Positions 19,814 through 29,162 of a DNA stretch of 64,000 bases are shown here, in pieces. The position numbers and the translations under genes are program-made. The stretch's first letter is position 1. The number at the start of each line of letters is the position of its first letter. The DNA comes from Bradyrhizobium sp. 21 (GTDB lineage: Bacteria; Pseudomonadota; Alphaproteobacteria; Rhizobiales; Xanthobacteraceae): the NCBI RefSeq assembly GCF_023073335.1, contig NZ_JADPJG010000008.1:1-64000 (forward strand), written 5' to 3'. The notes beneath the pieces are model-generated. The model worked only from the letters and a program-made list of their open reading frames with translations, searched no databases and was not told where the DNA came from.

Positions 19814-21286
19814 ATGACAGCTAGCTCGCAGGCACCTGAGGCGAAAGGGTTTCGCTGGAAGCTGGTTGCGCCGATCGCGGTGTGGCTGGTGATCTATCTG
19901 TGGCCGGTGCCGGCGGGGCTCAACGTCAATCAGTGGCACTATTTTGCCGTCTTCGCGGCCGTCATCACCGGGCTCATCCTGGAATCGATGCCGGTCGGCG
20001 CCGTCGGCCTGATCGGGCTCACGGTCGCCGGCGTCGGGGGCTATATCGATCCCGATCCAGGCAAATCGCTGCGCTGGATGCTGGCGGGCTTTGCCGAGAG
20101 CACGGTCTGGCTGATCGTGGGCGCCTTCGTGTTCTCGATCGGCTATCGCAAGAGCCAGCTTGGCCGGCGCATTGCGCTCGTGCTGGTGCAAAAGCTCGGC
20201 AGCAACACGCTGGGCCTCGGCTACGCGGTGGCGATGTCGGACTTCCTGCTGGCGCCGGCGACACCGTCCAACACCGCGCGCAGCGGCGGCATCGTCTATC
20301 CCATCATCAGCAACATCCCGCGCATCTACGGCTCCGAGCCTGGGCCGACCGCCGGCAGGATCGGCACCTACGTGATGTGGACCGCGTTCGCGTCCACCGC
20401 TGTGACGAGCTCGCTGTTCTTCACCGCGCTCGCGCCCAATGCGGCGGCGCTGGCCATCGCCAAGAAGACGGTCGGTGTCGAGGTCAGCTGGGCGCAGTGG
20501 TTCATGGGCTTTGCGCCGCTCGGCCTCCTCCTGATGGTGCTCGTCCCACTGCTCAGCTACGCGGTCTGCCGTCCCGAGGTGAAGCGCAGCCCGGAAATTT
20601 CCGAATGGGCGGGGAGGGAGCTCAGCGAGATGGGCCCGATGTCGCGCAACGAGTGGATCATGCTGGCGCTGATCCTGCTTGCGATGTTCCTGTGGATCGC
20701 GGGCTCCAGCCCTGACATCCGCGTGCCCGTGCTCGGCTCTAACTTCGTCAACGCCACCACCGTCGTGTTCATCGTGATCTCGCTGATGCTGGTGACCGGC
20801 GTGATCGAGTTTGCCGACATCGTCAGCGAGAAGAGCGCCTGGGAGGTGTTCTTCTATTTCACCTCGCTGTTGACGCTGGCCTCCGGCCTCAACGAGATCG
20901 GCTTCATCAAATGGTTCGCAACCGAATACGCCAAACCGCTCGCGGGGCTCACGCCGTCGACCGCGATGCTGCTCCTGGTCGCGCTGTTCTTCTGGATCCA
21001 CTATTTCTTCTCGAGCATCACCTCGCATGCCGCCGCCGTACTGCCGGTGGTGCTCGCGGTCGGATCCGGCATCCCCGACCTGCCGGTCACGACGCTCGCC
21101 ATGCTCTGCATGTATTCGCTCGGCCTGATGGGCGTGATCTCGCCTTATGCGACGGGGCCGGCGCCGATGTATTTCGGCAGCGGCTATATCGGGAAGGGCC
21201 AGTTCTGGGGCTTTGGGCTGCTGTTCGGGCTGGTCTATTTCGCGGGGCTCCTGCTGATCGTCCTGCCGTGGTTGCAGGTCCGCTAA
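19814..21286 (+). CDS. DASS-family anion transporter (2-oxoglutarate/malate or tricarboxylate type)
   Basis: The 490-residue inner-membrane protein has at least 11 hydrophobic segments and the pattern of the divalent anion:sodium symporter (SLC13/DASS) family, close to plastid 2-oxoglutarate/malate translocators and bacterial CitT/TtdT/SodiT1. Diagnostic pieces are PATPSNTARSGGIVYPI, the substrate-binding SNT motif, and SSITSHAAAVLPV in the second half. ATG at 19814 follows a GGGGGAGGG ribosome site; longer upstream frames are shadows of the preceding gene. The substrate is likely a C4-C6 dicarboxylate or tricarboxylate. Confidence 0.88.
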   Translation: MTASSQAPEAKGFRWKLVAPIAVWLVIYLWPVPAGLNVNQWHYFAVFAAVITGLILESMPVGAVGLIGLTVAGVGGYIDPDPGKSLRWMLAGFAESTVWLIVGAFVFSIGYRKSQLGRRIALVLVQKLGSNTLGLGYAVAMSDFLLAPATPSNTARSGGIVYPIISNIPRIYGSEPGPTAGRIGTYVMWTAFASTAVTSSLFFTALAPNAAALAIAKKTVGVEVSWAQWFMGFAPLGLLLMVLVPLLSYAVCRPEVKRSPEISEWAGRELSEMGPMSRNEWIMLALILLAMFLWIAGSSPDIRVPVLGSNFVNATTVVFIVISLMLVTGVIEFADIVSEKSAWEVFFYFTSLLTLASGLNEIGFIKWFATEYAKPLAGLTPSTAMLLLVALFFWIHYFFSSITSHAAAVLPVVLAVGSGIPDLPVTTLAMLCMYSLGLMGVISPYATGPAPMYFGSGYIGKGQFWGFGLLFGLVYFAGLLLIVLPWLQVR

Positions 21287-21305
21287 GCCAGGGCGGAGGC
21301 TGATA

Positions 21306-21334
21306 CCCCGGCAGATGAATTTTCTTCGCCGGGG
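21306..21334 (+). terminator. Hairpin downstream of the DASS transporter
   Basis: CCCCGGC (21306-21312) pairs with GCCGGGG (21328-21334) across a 15-base loop, beginning 19 bases after the stop codon. No T-run follows, so termination is probable but not certain. Confidence 0.5.
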
Positions 21335-21585
21335 CGGGATTTGGAAAACTTCGTCCAACTCCCCGCAAATATGTGACATTGCAAGGGAGCCCTGAAAGGG
21401 CGATGGTGTGTGCTGCGGTGCAGCGCGCTCCACGCGAGCCCTCATCGCGGTTTCAGTCTCCGTCGCTTGATGCGACCCGTTCCCGGATGCCCCAGAGGCA
21501 AGCGGAACTATTGTGCATGAAGGCCGCCTCGATGAATGCCCACCCGTCGCTCGCGATCGGACGGCCGATCGAAACGCTTGCAGCG

Positions 21586-22668
21586 ATGTCAGCCGCCGCG
21601 ACTGCGCCTGACGCGATGGTTCGTTTCGAAGGCATCTCGAAGACCTATCCGGCCTATCGCGGCAAGCCCGGCGTCAATGCCCTGCAAGACATCGACTTCG
21701 CGATCCCGCGCGGTTCGATCACCGGCGTGATCGGCCGCTCCGGCGCCGGCAAATCGAGCCTGGTCCGGCTCATCAACGGGTTGGAGAGGCCGACCAAGGG
21801 CCGCGTCGTCGTCGACGGCCGCGACATCTCGGCGCTCGCGGGACGCGACCTGCGGCTGGCGCAGCGTTCGATCGGCATGATCTTCCAGCATTTCAACCTG
21901 CTGTCGTCGCGCACGGCAGCCGCCAACATCGCGCTGCCGCTGGAGATCGCCGGCTGGGCCAAGGCCGACATCCGCGCGCGCGTGGCCGAGCTGCTGGCGC
22001 TGGTGGGCATCGCCGACAAGCACGACCGCTACCCGTCGGAACTCTCCGGCGGCCAGAAGCAGCGCGTCGGCATCGCGCGGGCCCTGGCGACGCGGCCGAG
22101 CGTGCTGCTGTCGGACGAGGCGACTTCGGCGCTCGATCCGCAGACCACGCGGGCGATTCTCGATCTGCTCGCCAACATCAACCGCGAGCTCGGGGTGACC
22201 ATCGTGCTGATCACCCACGAGATGTCCGTGGTGCGCCAGCTCGCCAGGGACGTCGTGGTGCTCGACGCCGGCCACGTCGTCGAGAGCGGCCACGTCGCCG
22301 ACATCTTCACCCATCCCAAACATCCGATCACGCAATCCTTCCTGGCCGAAGTCATCGGCGACAGCCTGCCGGTGTCGCTGGCGAGCCGGATCGTTTCGGA
22401 GCCGGCTGCGGGCGGACAGGCGGTGATCCGCGTCCAGGTGCGCGGGGCAGGGGCCGGCGACACGCTGGTGGCGCGGTTGGCGCGCGAGCTCGGCCTCGAC
22501 GTGTCGCTGCTGTCGGCCCGCATCGACGAGATCGGCGGCCAGCACGTTGGCTCGCTGACGCTTGGGATTCCTCTCGGCATGTCGGGCGGCGAGGACGCGA
22601 CGACGCGGACGCTGGACTGGCTCTCACAATATCAATTCCCCGCGGAGCGTCTCGGCTATGTCGCCTGA
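21586..22668 (+). CDS. metN: Methionine ABC transporter ATP-binding protein MetN
   Basis: The protein has about 360 residues from ATG 21586, the usual MetN length. Walker A is GRSGAGKSS, the Q-loop is MIFQHFNLL, the signature is LSGGQKQRVGIARAL, Walker B is VLLSDEATSALDP and the switch His is in ITHEMSV. The C-terminal NIL regulatory domain (about the last 80 residues) binds methionine for feedback inhibition. In-frame starts at 21517 and 21532 are possible and would give an extra N-terminus of up to 23 residues. It overlaps metI by 11 bases. The upstream 220 bases may carry methionine control, but no known SAM riboswitch was recognised. Confidence 0.92.
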   Translation: MSAAATAPDAMVRFEGISKTYPAYRGKPGVNALQDIDFAIPRGSITGVIGRSGAGKSSLVRLINGLERPTKGRVVVDGRDISALAGRDLRLAQRSIGMIFQHFNLLSSRTAAANIALPLEIAGWAKADIRARVAELLALVGIADKHDRYPSELSGGQKQRVGIARALATRPSVLLSDEATSALDPQTTRAILDLLANINRELGVTIVLITHEMSVVRQLARDVVVLDAGHVVESGHVADIFTHPKHPITQSFLAEVIGDSLPVSLASRIVSEPAAGGQAVIRVQVRGAGAGDTLVARLARELGLDVSLLSARIDEIGGQHVGSLTLGIPLGMSGGEDATTRTLDWLSQYQFPAERLGYVA

Positions 22669-23323
22669 ACTCATTAATTTGATCATCCAGGCCACCGGCG
22701 AGAGCCTCTACATGGTCGGGCTCGCGGCACTGATCGGCACCGCCTTCGGCCTGCCGCTTGGCGTCTTTCTCGCCACCAGCCGGAAGGGGGAGCTGTTCGC
22801 GGCGCCGATCGTCAATCGCGTGCTTGGCATGGTCGTCAACGCGACGCGCTCCACGCCTTTCATCATCCTGGTCGTCGCCATCATCCCGTTCACGCGTCTC
22901 GTTGCCGGCACCTCGATCGGATCGACGGCGGCGATCGTGCCGTTGACGATCGCCTCGGCACCGTTCATCGCGCGCCTGGTCGAGGCCGCGATCCGCGAGG
23001 TCGATGGCGGCCTCATCGAGACCGCGTCCTCGTTCGGGGCCTCGCCGATGCAGATCGTGCTCAAGGTGCTGATCCCCGAAGCGCTGCCGGGCTTGCTGCT
23101 GGCGCTGACGCTCGCAGTCGTCAGCCTGCTCGGCTATTCCGCCATGGTCGGCGCCGTCGGCGGCGGGGGCCTCGGCGATCTCGGTATCCGCTACGGCTAT
23201 CAGCGCTTCATGCCGGAGATGATGCTGGCCGTCGTCGTGGTGCTGATCGCGCTGGTGCAGCTGGTCCAGAGCGCCGGCGACTATCTGGCGCGCCGGGTCA
23301 ACCGCCGGCTGCGGCATCGCTGA
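22658..23323 (+). CDS. metI: Methionine ABC transporter permease MetI
   Basis: The 221-residue permease has about five membrane segments. It carries the MetI coupling-helix pattern ETASSFGASPMQIVLKVLIPEALPG near residues 126-150 and the conserved NATRSTPFIIL. ATG at 22658 lies inside the end of metN, so the pair is translationally coupled. No metQ-type substrate-binding gene follows: the next gene is a TonB-dependent receptor. MetQ must be encoded elsewhere, or the pair serves an orphan binding protein. Confidence 0.93.
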   Translation: MSPELINLIIQATGESLYMVGLAALIGTAFGLPLGVFLATSRKGELFAAPIVNRVLGMVVNATRSTPFIILVVAIIPFTRLVAGTSIGSTAAIVPLTIASAPFIARLVEAAIREVDGGLIETASSFGASPMQIVLKVLIPEALPGLLLALTLAVVSLLGYSAMVGAVGGGGLGDLGIRYGYQRFMPEMMLAVVVVLIALVQLVQSAGDYLARRVNRRLRHR

Positions 23324-23357
23324 CGGGCCACCCGCGCCTCAGACGGCAAATTTCCAG

Positions 23358-23374
23358 TCTGGAAATATTCCAAT
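23358..23374. promoter_or_regulatory. Candidate iron-control element upstream of the TonB receptor
   Basis: TCTGGAA-N3-TTCCAAT matches the rhizobial iron control element (TTTAGAA-N3-TTCTAAA, bound by Irr) at ten of fourteen positions with the right spacing. An overlapping palindrome TTCCAG-T-CTGGAA lies at 23352-23364. The site is about 170 bases upstream of the receptor gene, which is the right neighbourhood for iron control. The match is imperfect. Confidence 0.35.
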
Positions 23375-23544
23375 TCTAGAGATGCGACATCGCGGAAGAG
23401 CGGCATAAGCAGCGCGCCGCAGATGAGCGCATTCGTCGCACGCGCTGCGCACGCGTCTGGAGAAATTCTAACGCCGTTCCTATCGCACTTCCAAATCGTC
23501 TGAGTTAGGGCGAGGCATCAAAAACGATACCGGCGAAGCCGGCA

Positions 23545-25860
23545 GTGCGTGGGGCCTCGACAGACGTGACCGACTCCCAGCCTTCTTCGCGTTCCGACAC
23601 GCGTCGCCGACAGATTCAGGTGCTTTTCCTCGGGGCAGCCAGCACATTTGCTCTCGTCGTTCCCTTCGGTGCCGTGGAGGCGCAGACGCAAATTCCAGCC
23701 GTCACCGTCGAAGCGCCGGCTCAGCGCGGCCGTCCTGTGGCGGTCGCTTCGTCGCGACGGTCAGCGGCGACACGTACCGCTCGCGCCAATCGTCGCTCTC
23801 CGGCGCAGCAGGCCGCGCCAACCCAGTCGGCATCATCCAATGGCGCCACGGGTGAACGCGCCAACGGTCCGGTGCGCGGGTTTGTCGCCACAAGAAGCGG
23901 CACCGCGACCAAGACGGATACGCCGCTGATCGAAACGCCGCAGTCGGTATCGGTCGTCACCACCGATCAGGTGAGAAACCAGGGCGCGGTCTCGATCGGC
24001 GAGGCGCTGCGCTACACGGCCGGCGTCAGCGGCGACGTCAACGGTGGTTCGGACACCCGCTTCGGCGCGCTGCAGATCCGCGGTTTCGACACGACCATGT
24101 CGGGCCTCTATGTCGACGGCTTGCGGATCCCCTCCAGCAATTACGTGCATTTCAACGGCCTCGATCCCTACGGCGCCGAGCGCATCGAGGTTCTCAAGGG
24201 GCCGTCCTCGGCGATGTATGGCGGCAGCGGCACCGGCGGCATCCTCAACTACGTGACCAAGCTGCCGACCGCGCAGCAGTTCGGCGAGGTCTCGATCTCC
24301 GGCGGCAGCTTCAACCGCTATCAGGGCCAATTCGACATGGGCGGTCCCGCCAACAAGGAAGGCACCGTGCTGTGGCGCCTGACCGGCGTCGTCCGCGATG
24401 GCGAGACCCAGGTCGACTTCACCAAGGACAACCGCGTCTTCATCGCGCCCGCCGTCACCTTCAAGCCGAACGAGGACACCACCATCACGCTCCTGGCCAA
24501 CTACCAGAAGGACCGGGCAGGGTGGGGCCTCCAGTTCCTGCCGGCCTCGGGCACGGTGTGGCCGAACAACGGCCGCACCATTCCGGTCTCGTTCTTTGCG
24601 GGCGTGCCGGGCTTCAATGCGTTCAACACCGAGATCGCGACCGCCGGCTACCAGCTCTCGCACAATTTCACCGACAACATCACGTTCCGTCAGAATTTGC
24701 GCTATGCCTATCAGCACAACGAAGAGAAGGTGTTTTTCGGCGGAGGCTATACCGACGAGGCCGCGGGGCAGCTTGCGCGTTTCGGAAGCTACAGCAACTC
24801 GTACATCAACTCCTTCGCCGTGGACAATCAGCTCCAGGGCAAGTTCACCACCGGCTTCCTCAGCCACACCACGCTGGTCGGGATCGACTACCGCAACACC
24901 AGCTTCCGCGACACCGCCTTTGGCGTCACCACGTCCGCGCCCGAGATCAACGTCTTCAACCCGGTCTACAGCTACGACTGGACCACGGGCGCCATGAGCG
25001 ACGACACCGGCGTGAAGCAGTCGCAGGTCGGCCTCTACGCGCAGGACCAGATCAAGCTCGGCCGGCTCTCGTTCCAGCTCGGCGGCCGCCAGGATTTCGT
25101 GACGACGCAGGTGGACGGCGGGATCTTCAACACGTCAGTCTCGAAGGATGTTTCGGCCTTCACCGGCCGCGCCGCATTGATGTACAATTTCGACAACGGC
25201 ATCGCGCCCTATTTCAGCTATTCGGAATCGTTCTTGCCGGTGCTCGCGACTGGCCCGAGTGGACAATTGCTCAATCCCGAGACCGGCGTGCAGTACGAGG
25301 TCGGCGTCAAGTACCAGCCGGCCGGCTGGAACGCGCTGTTCACTTTCGCCGCCTTCGACCTGACGCGCGACAACGTCGTCACCTTCGCACCGCCGAGCTA
25401 TCTCGCCGAACAGACCGGTCAGGTGAAATCGCGCGGCATCGAGCTCGAAGGCACGATGTCGCTCGCCGACGGCTGGAACCTGCGCGCGGCCTATGCCTAT
25501 GTCGATGCTATGGTCACGCAGGATCCGGTGAATGTCGGCAAGGCGCCGGTCACCGTGCCGCTCAACCGCGCCTCGCTATGGAACGACTACACGCTTCAGA
25601 CCGGGCCGCTGGCGGGCCTGCAGTTCGGCGGCGGCGTCCGCTATGTCGGCGCGACCTGGGGCGATGACGCCAACACGTTCAAGGTGGGATCCTCGACCGT
25701 GCTGGATGCGCTGCTTGCCTACAGCAGAAACAATTGGCGCCTGTCGCTTAACGTCACCAACCTCGCCGACGCACGCTATGTCGCCGCCTGCTACAGCCTG
25801 TCGGGCTGCTTCTACGCGGAGGGACGCAAGGCCATCGGCAAGCTGACGTATCGATGGTGA
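23545..25860 (+). CDS. TonB-dependent siderophore receptor
   Basis: This 771-residue outer-membrane receptor starts at GTG 23545 (or GTG 23566). It has a signal peptide (LFLGAASTFALVVPFGAVEAQ) and a TonB-box-like IPAVTVEAP. The plug domain has TPQSVSVVTTDQV and ERIEVLKGPSSAMYGGSGTGG, and a 22-strand barrel ends in an aromatic strand (KLTYRW). The IETPQSVSVVT signature is typical of ferric-siderophore receptors of the FhuA/FoxA class. An Ala/Arg-rich linker separates the signal peptide from the plug. The stop overlaps the next gene's start by 7 bases, so it forms an operon with the PepSY membrane protein. Confidence 0.93.
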   Translation: MRGASTDVTDSQPSSRSDTRRRQIQVLFLGAASTFALVVPFGAVEAQTQIPAVTVEAPAQRGRPVAVASSRRSAATRTARANRRSPAQQAAPTQSASSNGATGERANGPVRGFVATRSGTATKTDTPLIETPQSVSVVTTDQVRNQGAVSIGEALRYTAGVSGDVNGGSDTRFGALQIRGFDTTMSGLYVDGLRIPSSNYVHFNGLDPYGAERIEVLKGPSSAMYGGSGTGGILNYVTKLPTAQQFGEVSISGGSFNRYQGQFDMGGPANKEGTVLWRLTGVVRDGETQVDFTKDNRVFIAPAVTFKPNEDTTITLLANYQKDRAGWGLQFLPASGTVWPNNGRTIPVSFFAGVPGFNAFNTEIATAGYQLSHNFTDNITFRQNLRYAYQHNEEKVFFGGGYTDEAAGQLARFGSYSNSYINSFAVDNQLQGKFTTGFLSHTTLVGIDYRNTSFRDTAFGVTTSAPEINVFNPVYSYDWTTGAMSDDTGVKQSQVGLYAQDQIKLGRLSFQLGGRQDFVTTQVDGGIFNTSVSKDVSAFTGRAALMYNFDNGIAPYFSYSESFLPVLATGPSGQLLNPETGVQYEVGVKYQPAGWNALFTFAAFDLTRDNVVTFAPPSYLAEQTGQVKSRGIELEGTMSLADGWNLRAAYAYVDAMVTQDPVNVGKAPVTVPLNRASLWNDYTLQTGPLAGLQFGGGVRYVGATWGDDANTFKVGSSTVLDALLAYSRNNWRLSLNVTNLADARYVAACYSLSGCFYAEGRKAIGKLTYRW

Positions 25861-27161
25861 GCCGGGTAACCATGAGAGCAATATTTGGCAAATTGCATCG
25901 CTGGGCCGGCCTGCTCACGGCCGGCTTCCTGTTCTTCTCCGGCATCACCGGGGCGATCATCTCCTGGGACCACGAGATCGACGACGTCCTGAACCACCAA
26001 TTGTTCGACGTCACCAGCAAAGGCCCGGCGATTCCCTCGATCGAGCTCGCGAAGATGATCGAGCAGCGCGATCCCCGTGCGCGGGTCGTCTACCTCTTCA
26101 TGACTCCGGAGCAGGGCCATTCGCTGTGGTTCTTCGTCATGCCGCGGATCGATCCCGCGACCGGCAAGCGTTACACGCTCGACTACAATCAGATCTTCCT
26201 CGATCCCAACACCGGAGTGGAGCTCGGCCGGCGCTACTGGGGCGCGGTGTGGCCTGTGACGCGGGAGAACTTCGTCTCGTTCCTCTACAAGCTGCACTAC
26301 ACCATGCACATCCCGGAATTCTGGGGCAGCGATCGCTGGGGCATGCGTGTGCTCGGCGTGATCGCCATCATCTGGACGATCGATTGCTTCGTCGGTTTCT
26401 ACCTGACGCTGCCCTCGCGGCGGAGCACCAAGGCGGCGCGGGCGCCCCAGGTCGCGCGCCAGCTCGAACGCGGCTTCTGGGCGCGCTGGGCGCCGGCCTG
26501 GACCATCAAGACCTCGGGCAGTGCCTACCGGATCAATTTCGACATCCACCGCGCCTTCAGCCTGTGGACCTGGGGCGTGCTGTTCGTCATCGCCTTCACG
26601 GCGTTCTCGCTGAACCTGTATTTCGAGGTGTTCTCGCCGCTGATGAAGATGGTGTCGAACTACACGCCGACGCCCTATGAGCAGCGGCCCTATCGCGATC
26701 TCGACGATCCCATCGAGCCCAGGGTGACGTTTGCCGACATCGCCGCGCGCGCGGCCGCCGACGGCAAGGGGCGACGGTGGACCGTCCCGGTCGGCTCGAT
26801 CAATTACGGCCCCGCCCATGGCGTCTATGCCGCGGCTTTCTTCCATCCCGGCGACGACCACGGCGCCGGCGGGGTCGGCCCAGCGCAACTCTATTACGAC
26901 AGCGAGGACGGCCGTCCGATCGGCGAACGGCTGCCCTGGGTCGGCACCGCCGCCGACATCTTCGTGCAGGCGCAATTCCCACTGCATTCCGGCCGCATCG
27001 TCGGATTGTTCGGCCGCATCCTGATCTCGATCATGGGGCTGGTGGTGGCCGCGCTCTCGGTCACCGGTGTCGTGATCTGGTGGCGCAAGCGCCGCGCCCG
27101 CGTCCGGGTGCGCGAGACCGCCGCAATGCGCCTCGGCCGGCAGCTCACGCCGGCGGAGTAG
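25854..27161 (+). CDS. PepSY-associated membrane protein, iron-uptake linked
   Basis: The 435-residue protein has the PepSY_TM architecture: an N-terminal membrane segment with the conserved HRWAGLLTAGFLFFSGITGA, a central periplasmic region, a pair of membrane helices (GVIAIIWTIDCFVGFYL, WGVLFVIAFTAFSLNLYF) and a last helix near ISIMGLVVAALSVTGVVIWW. Such proteins are typically encoded beside TonB siderophore receptors and are thought to help reduce or release ferric siderophores in the periplasm. ATG at 25854 overlaps the receptor stop; a start at 25872 (MRAIFGK) would fit equally well. Confidence 0.88.
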   Translation: MVSRVTMRAIFGKLHRWAGLLTAGFLFFSGITGAIISWDHEIDDVLNHQLFDVTSKGPAIPSIELAKMIEQRDPRARVVYLFMTPEQGHSLWFFVMPRIDPATGKRYTLDYNQIFLDPNTGVELGRRYWGAVWPVTRENFVSFLYKLHYTMHIPEFWGSDRWGMRVLGVIAIIWTIDCFVGFYLTLPSRRSTKAARAPQVARQLERGFWARWAPAWTIKTSGSAYRINFDIHRAFSLWTWGVLFVIAFTAFSLNLYFEVFSPLMKMVSNYTPTPYEQRPYRDLDDPIEPRVTFADIAARAAADGKGRRWTVPVGSINYGPAHGVYAAAFFHPGDDHGAGGVGPAQLYYDSEDGRPIGERLPWVGTAADIFVQAQFPLHSGRIVGLFGRILISIMGLVVAALSVTGVVIWWRKRRARVRVRETAAMRLGRQLTPAE

Positions 27162-27244
27162 GGCTCTCTTTCGTCGCGGATGAACCTTCGCGCCCGGCAC
27201 CGGCACAAAGACTGGAGATCGCTCCCAGTCTTGCCGGAAATCGC

Positions 27245-28072
27245 ATGAGATCGCTCGCCTTGCTCTGCCTGCTCGCTTTCGCCGTGCCCGCTTATGCGGC
27301 CACGCCCGAGCAGCACTATCTCGACCTGCGCGATCGCTACATCGCAAAATTCTCCAAGGCTCCGGAAAACGACGAGACCAGCAAGCAGCACGATGCGGCG
27401 CTCAAGGAGCTGACGACTGTGCTGCGCGGCCTGGTAGGCCCCGTCACGATCAAGGGACTGCCGGCCGACGGCAAGACGAACGCGGACACGCTCTTCAAGG
27501 GCGACTCCGGCTTCGGCCATCTCGACGGTCTCGGCTTCGCCGCCGAAGGCGACAAGATGCAAGCCGTCGTGACCACCATTGCGCTGCTCAAGCACTGGCT
27601 GCGCGAGCACGGCGAGGACGGCATGCCGCCAGAGATCAACGCCGCGTTCAAGTCGGACCGCTTCTATTATTATGCGATCCAGGACTCCGCCTTCGCCAAA
27701 TATGCCGAGCTGCCGATCACGAAGCCCGCAGGCGCGAACGCCGCAATCGCGGTGCTCGGCGTGCGGGGTAATGGCGACCTGAAGGGACCGCCGCACGAGA
27801 TCGACGTCGTCGCGATCCAGGGCGACAAGGTCTACTTCCTCGCCGCAAGCGACGCCGTGAAGACGGCCGAGATCCCGGCCTGCGAGAAAGTCTGGAAGCA
27901 GATGATGGCCAAGCCGATCGACAAGAAGGACCCGCGCGGCGACATCACCCGCGAGGACAATGCCATGACGGCCTACACGGCGTGCTTCGCCAAAGCGGCG
28001 CCAAGCCAGGGATGGTACGCGGCGGCGGTCAAGAAGGCGCAGAGCCAGCTGGAGCTGCTACCGCTGCGCTAG
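27245..28072 (+). CDS. Secreted hypothetical protein of the iron-uptake locus
   Basis: The 275-residue precursor has a clear signal peptide (MRSLALLCLLAFAVPAYA, cleavage near residue 18). The mature protein is soluble and charged, with few cysteines (IPACEKVW and YTACFAK near the end, possibly a disulfide). No catalytic motif is visible and the family is not recognised. It lies 83 bases after the PepSY gene on the same strand. It is probably periplasmic; its role is unknown. Confidence 0.75.
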   Translation: MRSLALLCLLAFAVPAYAATPEQHYLDLRDRYIAKFSKAPENDETSKQHDAALKELTTVLRGLVGPVTIKGLPADGKTNADTLFKGDSGFGHLDGLGFAAEGDKMQAVVTTIALLKHWLREHGEDGMPPEINAAFKSDRFYYYAIQDSAFAKYAELPITKPAGANAAIAVLGVRGNGDLKGPPHEIDVVAIQGDKVYFLAASDAVKTAEIPACEKVWKQMMAKPIDKKDPRGDITREDNAMTAYTACFAKAAPSQGWYAAAVKKAQSQLELLPLR

Positions 28073-28145
28073 GGATGCACTAGCCTGTCGGTGCGGTTTG
28101 TGCCAAAAACCGCGGGCGCAAAGCTGACGAAAGGGCATGTGAAGT

Positions 28146-28916
28146 TTGGCTGCATCGAAAAAGGGGGCTGAGCCTGCGGAACGCCAGAACGGGATCGACC
28201 GGACCATCGATCTCCTGGAAGCGCTGCTGCATTTGCGCGCGCCCTCCAGGCTCAGCGACCTCGCGAAGCAAATGGGCGCGCCGCGCTCGACCGTCTATGC
28301 CATCGCCAACCGCCTGATCGAGGCTGACCTGCTGGAGAGCGTTGGCGAGGGTGGCCAAGTCTATTTCGGCAAGGCGGTGCATCTCTACGGCCAGGCCTAT
28401 GCGGAGGCCAATCCCCTGCATCGCCGATGCCGCGAAGCCCTCGACCGGCTGGCGAGCCAGCATAGCGCGACTGCGCAACTCTGCGCACTGCGCGGCCGCA
28501 AATACGTGGTGGTCGATACACGCGACGGGTCCGGCCTGTTCCGGATCACCACGGATGTCGGCATCGAGGTGCCGCTGCCGTGGACTGCATCCGGCAGGTT
28601 GTTGCTGGACCATATGAGCCCCACGGAAATTCGCGCGTTCGTTCCGAAAGAGGATTTTCGCCTTCCGGACGGCCGCATTCTCGATGTCGGTGATTTCATC
28701 AAGGATGTCGCTCGCGCCAGACGTGACGGCCAATGCGTGACGACGGCGCTGTCGGATCGGTTTACGTCGTGTCTTGCCGCCCCGGTCCGCGACAAGAAGG
28801 GCATCGCAGTCGCGACGCTTTGCTTCGTCATTCCCGCGGACTCGCTGAAAGAGCGCAGGACCGCGCTGCTCGACGACCTCGTCGCCGCCACAACCGAACT
28901 TTCTGATCGCCACTGA
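28146..28916 (+). CDS. IclR-family transcriptional regulator
   Basis: The 256-residue regulator has an N-terminal winged helix (LSDLAKQMGAPRSTVYAIANRLIEADLL) and a C-terminal effector-binding IclR domain (VPLPWTASGRLLLDHMS, and CLAAPVRDKKGIAVATLCFVIP). The start is TTG at 28146, with no better start nearby. It lies 246 bases upstream of an MFS transporter whose leader contains a perfect dyad (29026-29042). It is therefore the likely local regulator of the catabolic genes that follow. The effector is unknown. Confidence 0.9.
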   Translation: MAASKKGAEPAERQNGIDRTIDLLEALLHLRAPSRLSDLAKQMGAPRSTVYAIANRLIEADLLESVGEGGQVYFGKAVHLYGQAYAEANPLHRRCREALDRLASQHSATAQLCALRGRKYVVVDTRDGSGLFRITTDVGIEVPLPWTASGRLLLDHMSPTEIRAFVPKEDFRLPDGRILDVGDFIKDVARARRDGQCVTTALSDRFTSCLAAPVRDKKGIAVATLCFVIPADSLKERRTALLDDLVAATTELSDRH

Positions 28917-29025
28917 GCCCAACGGCAGGCAGCGCTACGGCCGATGCATCCGCATCGTTTCGTGCGCTGGCGTCGCGCGCGCATTCAGGGGAGGCGCTCT
29001 TGAATGTCCAGGCTTGACATCACGC

Positions 29026-29042
29026 CGTTAGAATATCTAACG
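29026..29042. promoter_or_regulatory. Perfect inverted repeat, candidate operator for the IclR regulator
   Basis: CGTTAGA-ATA-TCTAACG forms 7-base perfect arms, 120 bases upstream of the MFS transporter start and between it and the IclR gene. A TTGACA hexamer at about 29014-29019 lies just before it, and an AT-rich tract (TATAAGATAAT) just after, so the dyad probably overlaps the promoter. Confidence 0.5.
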
Positions 29043-29162
29043 TGACGCTATAAGATAATGTGGTCCGTTATAAGGGACACCCTGAATACAGGCGTGGCGA
29101 TCTCTCCCCGGTCCCGTCTTCGGGACAAGAGACGCGATGCCGCGTTCCAGAGAGGATTCAAA

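Noticed and set aside
19769..21445. 558-codon minus-strand frame
   Set aside because: Antisense of the DASS carrier.
21287..21585. SAM riboswitch upstream of metN
   Set aside because: No SAM-I or SAM-II core could be matched by eye; a covariance-model search (Infernal with Rfam SAM families) would decide.
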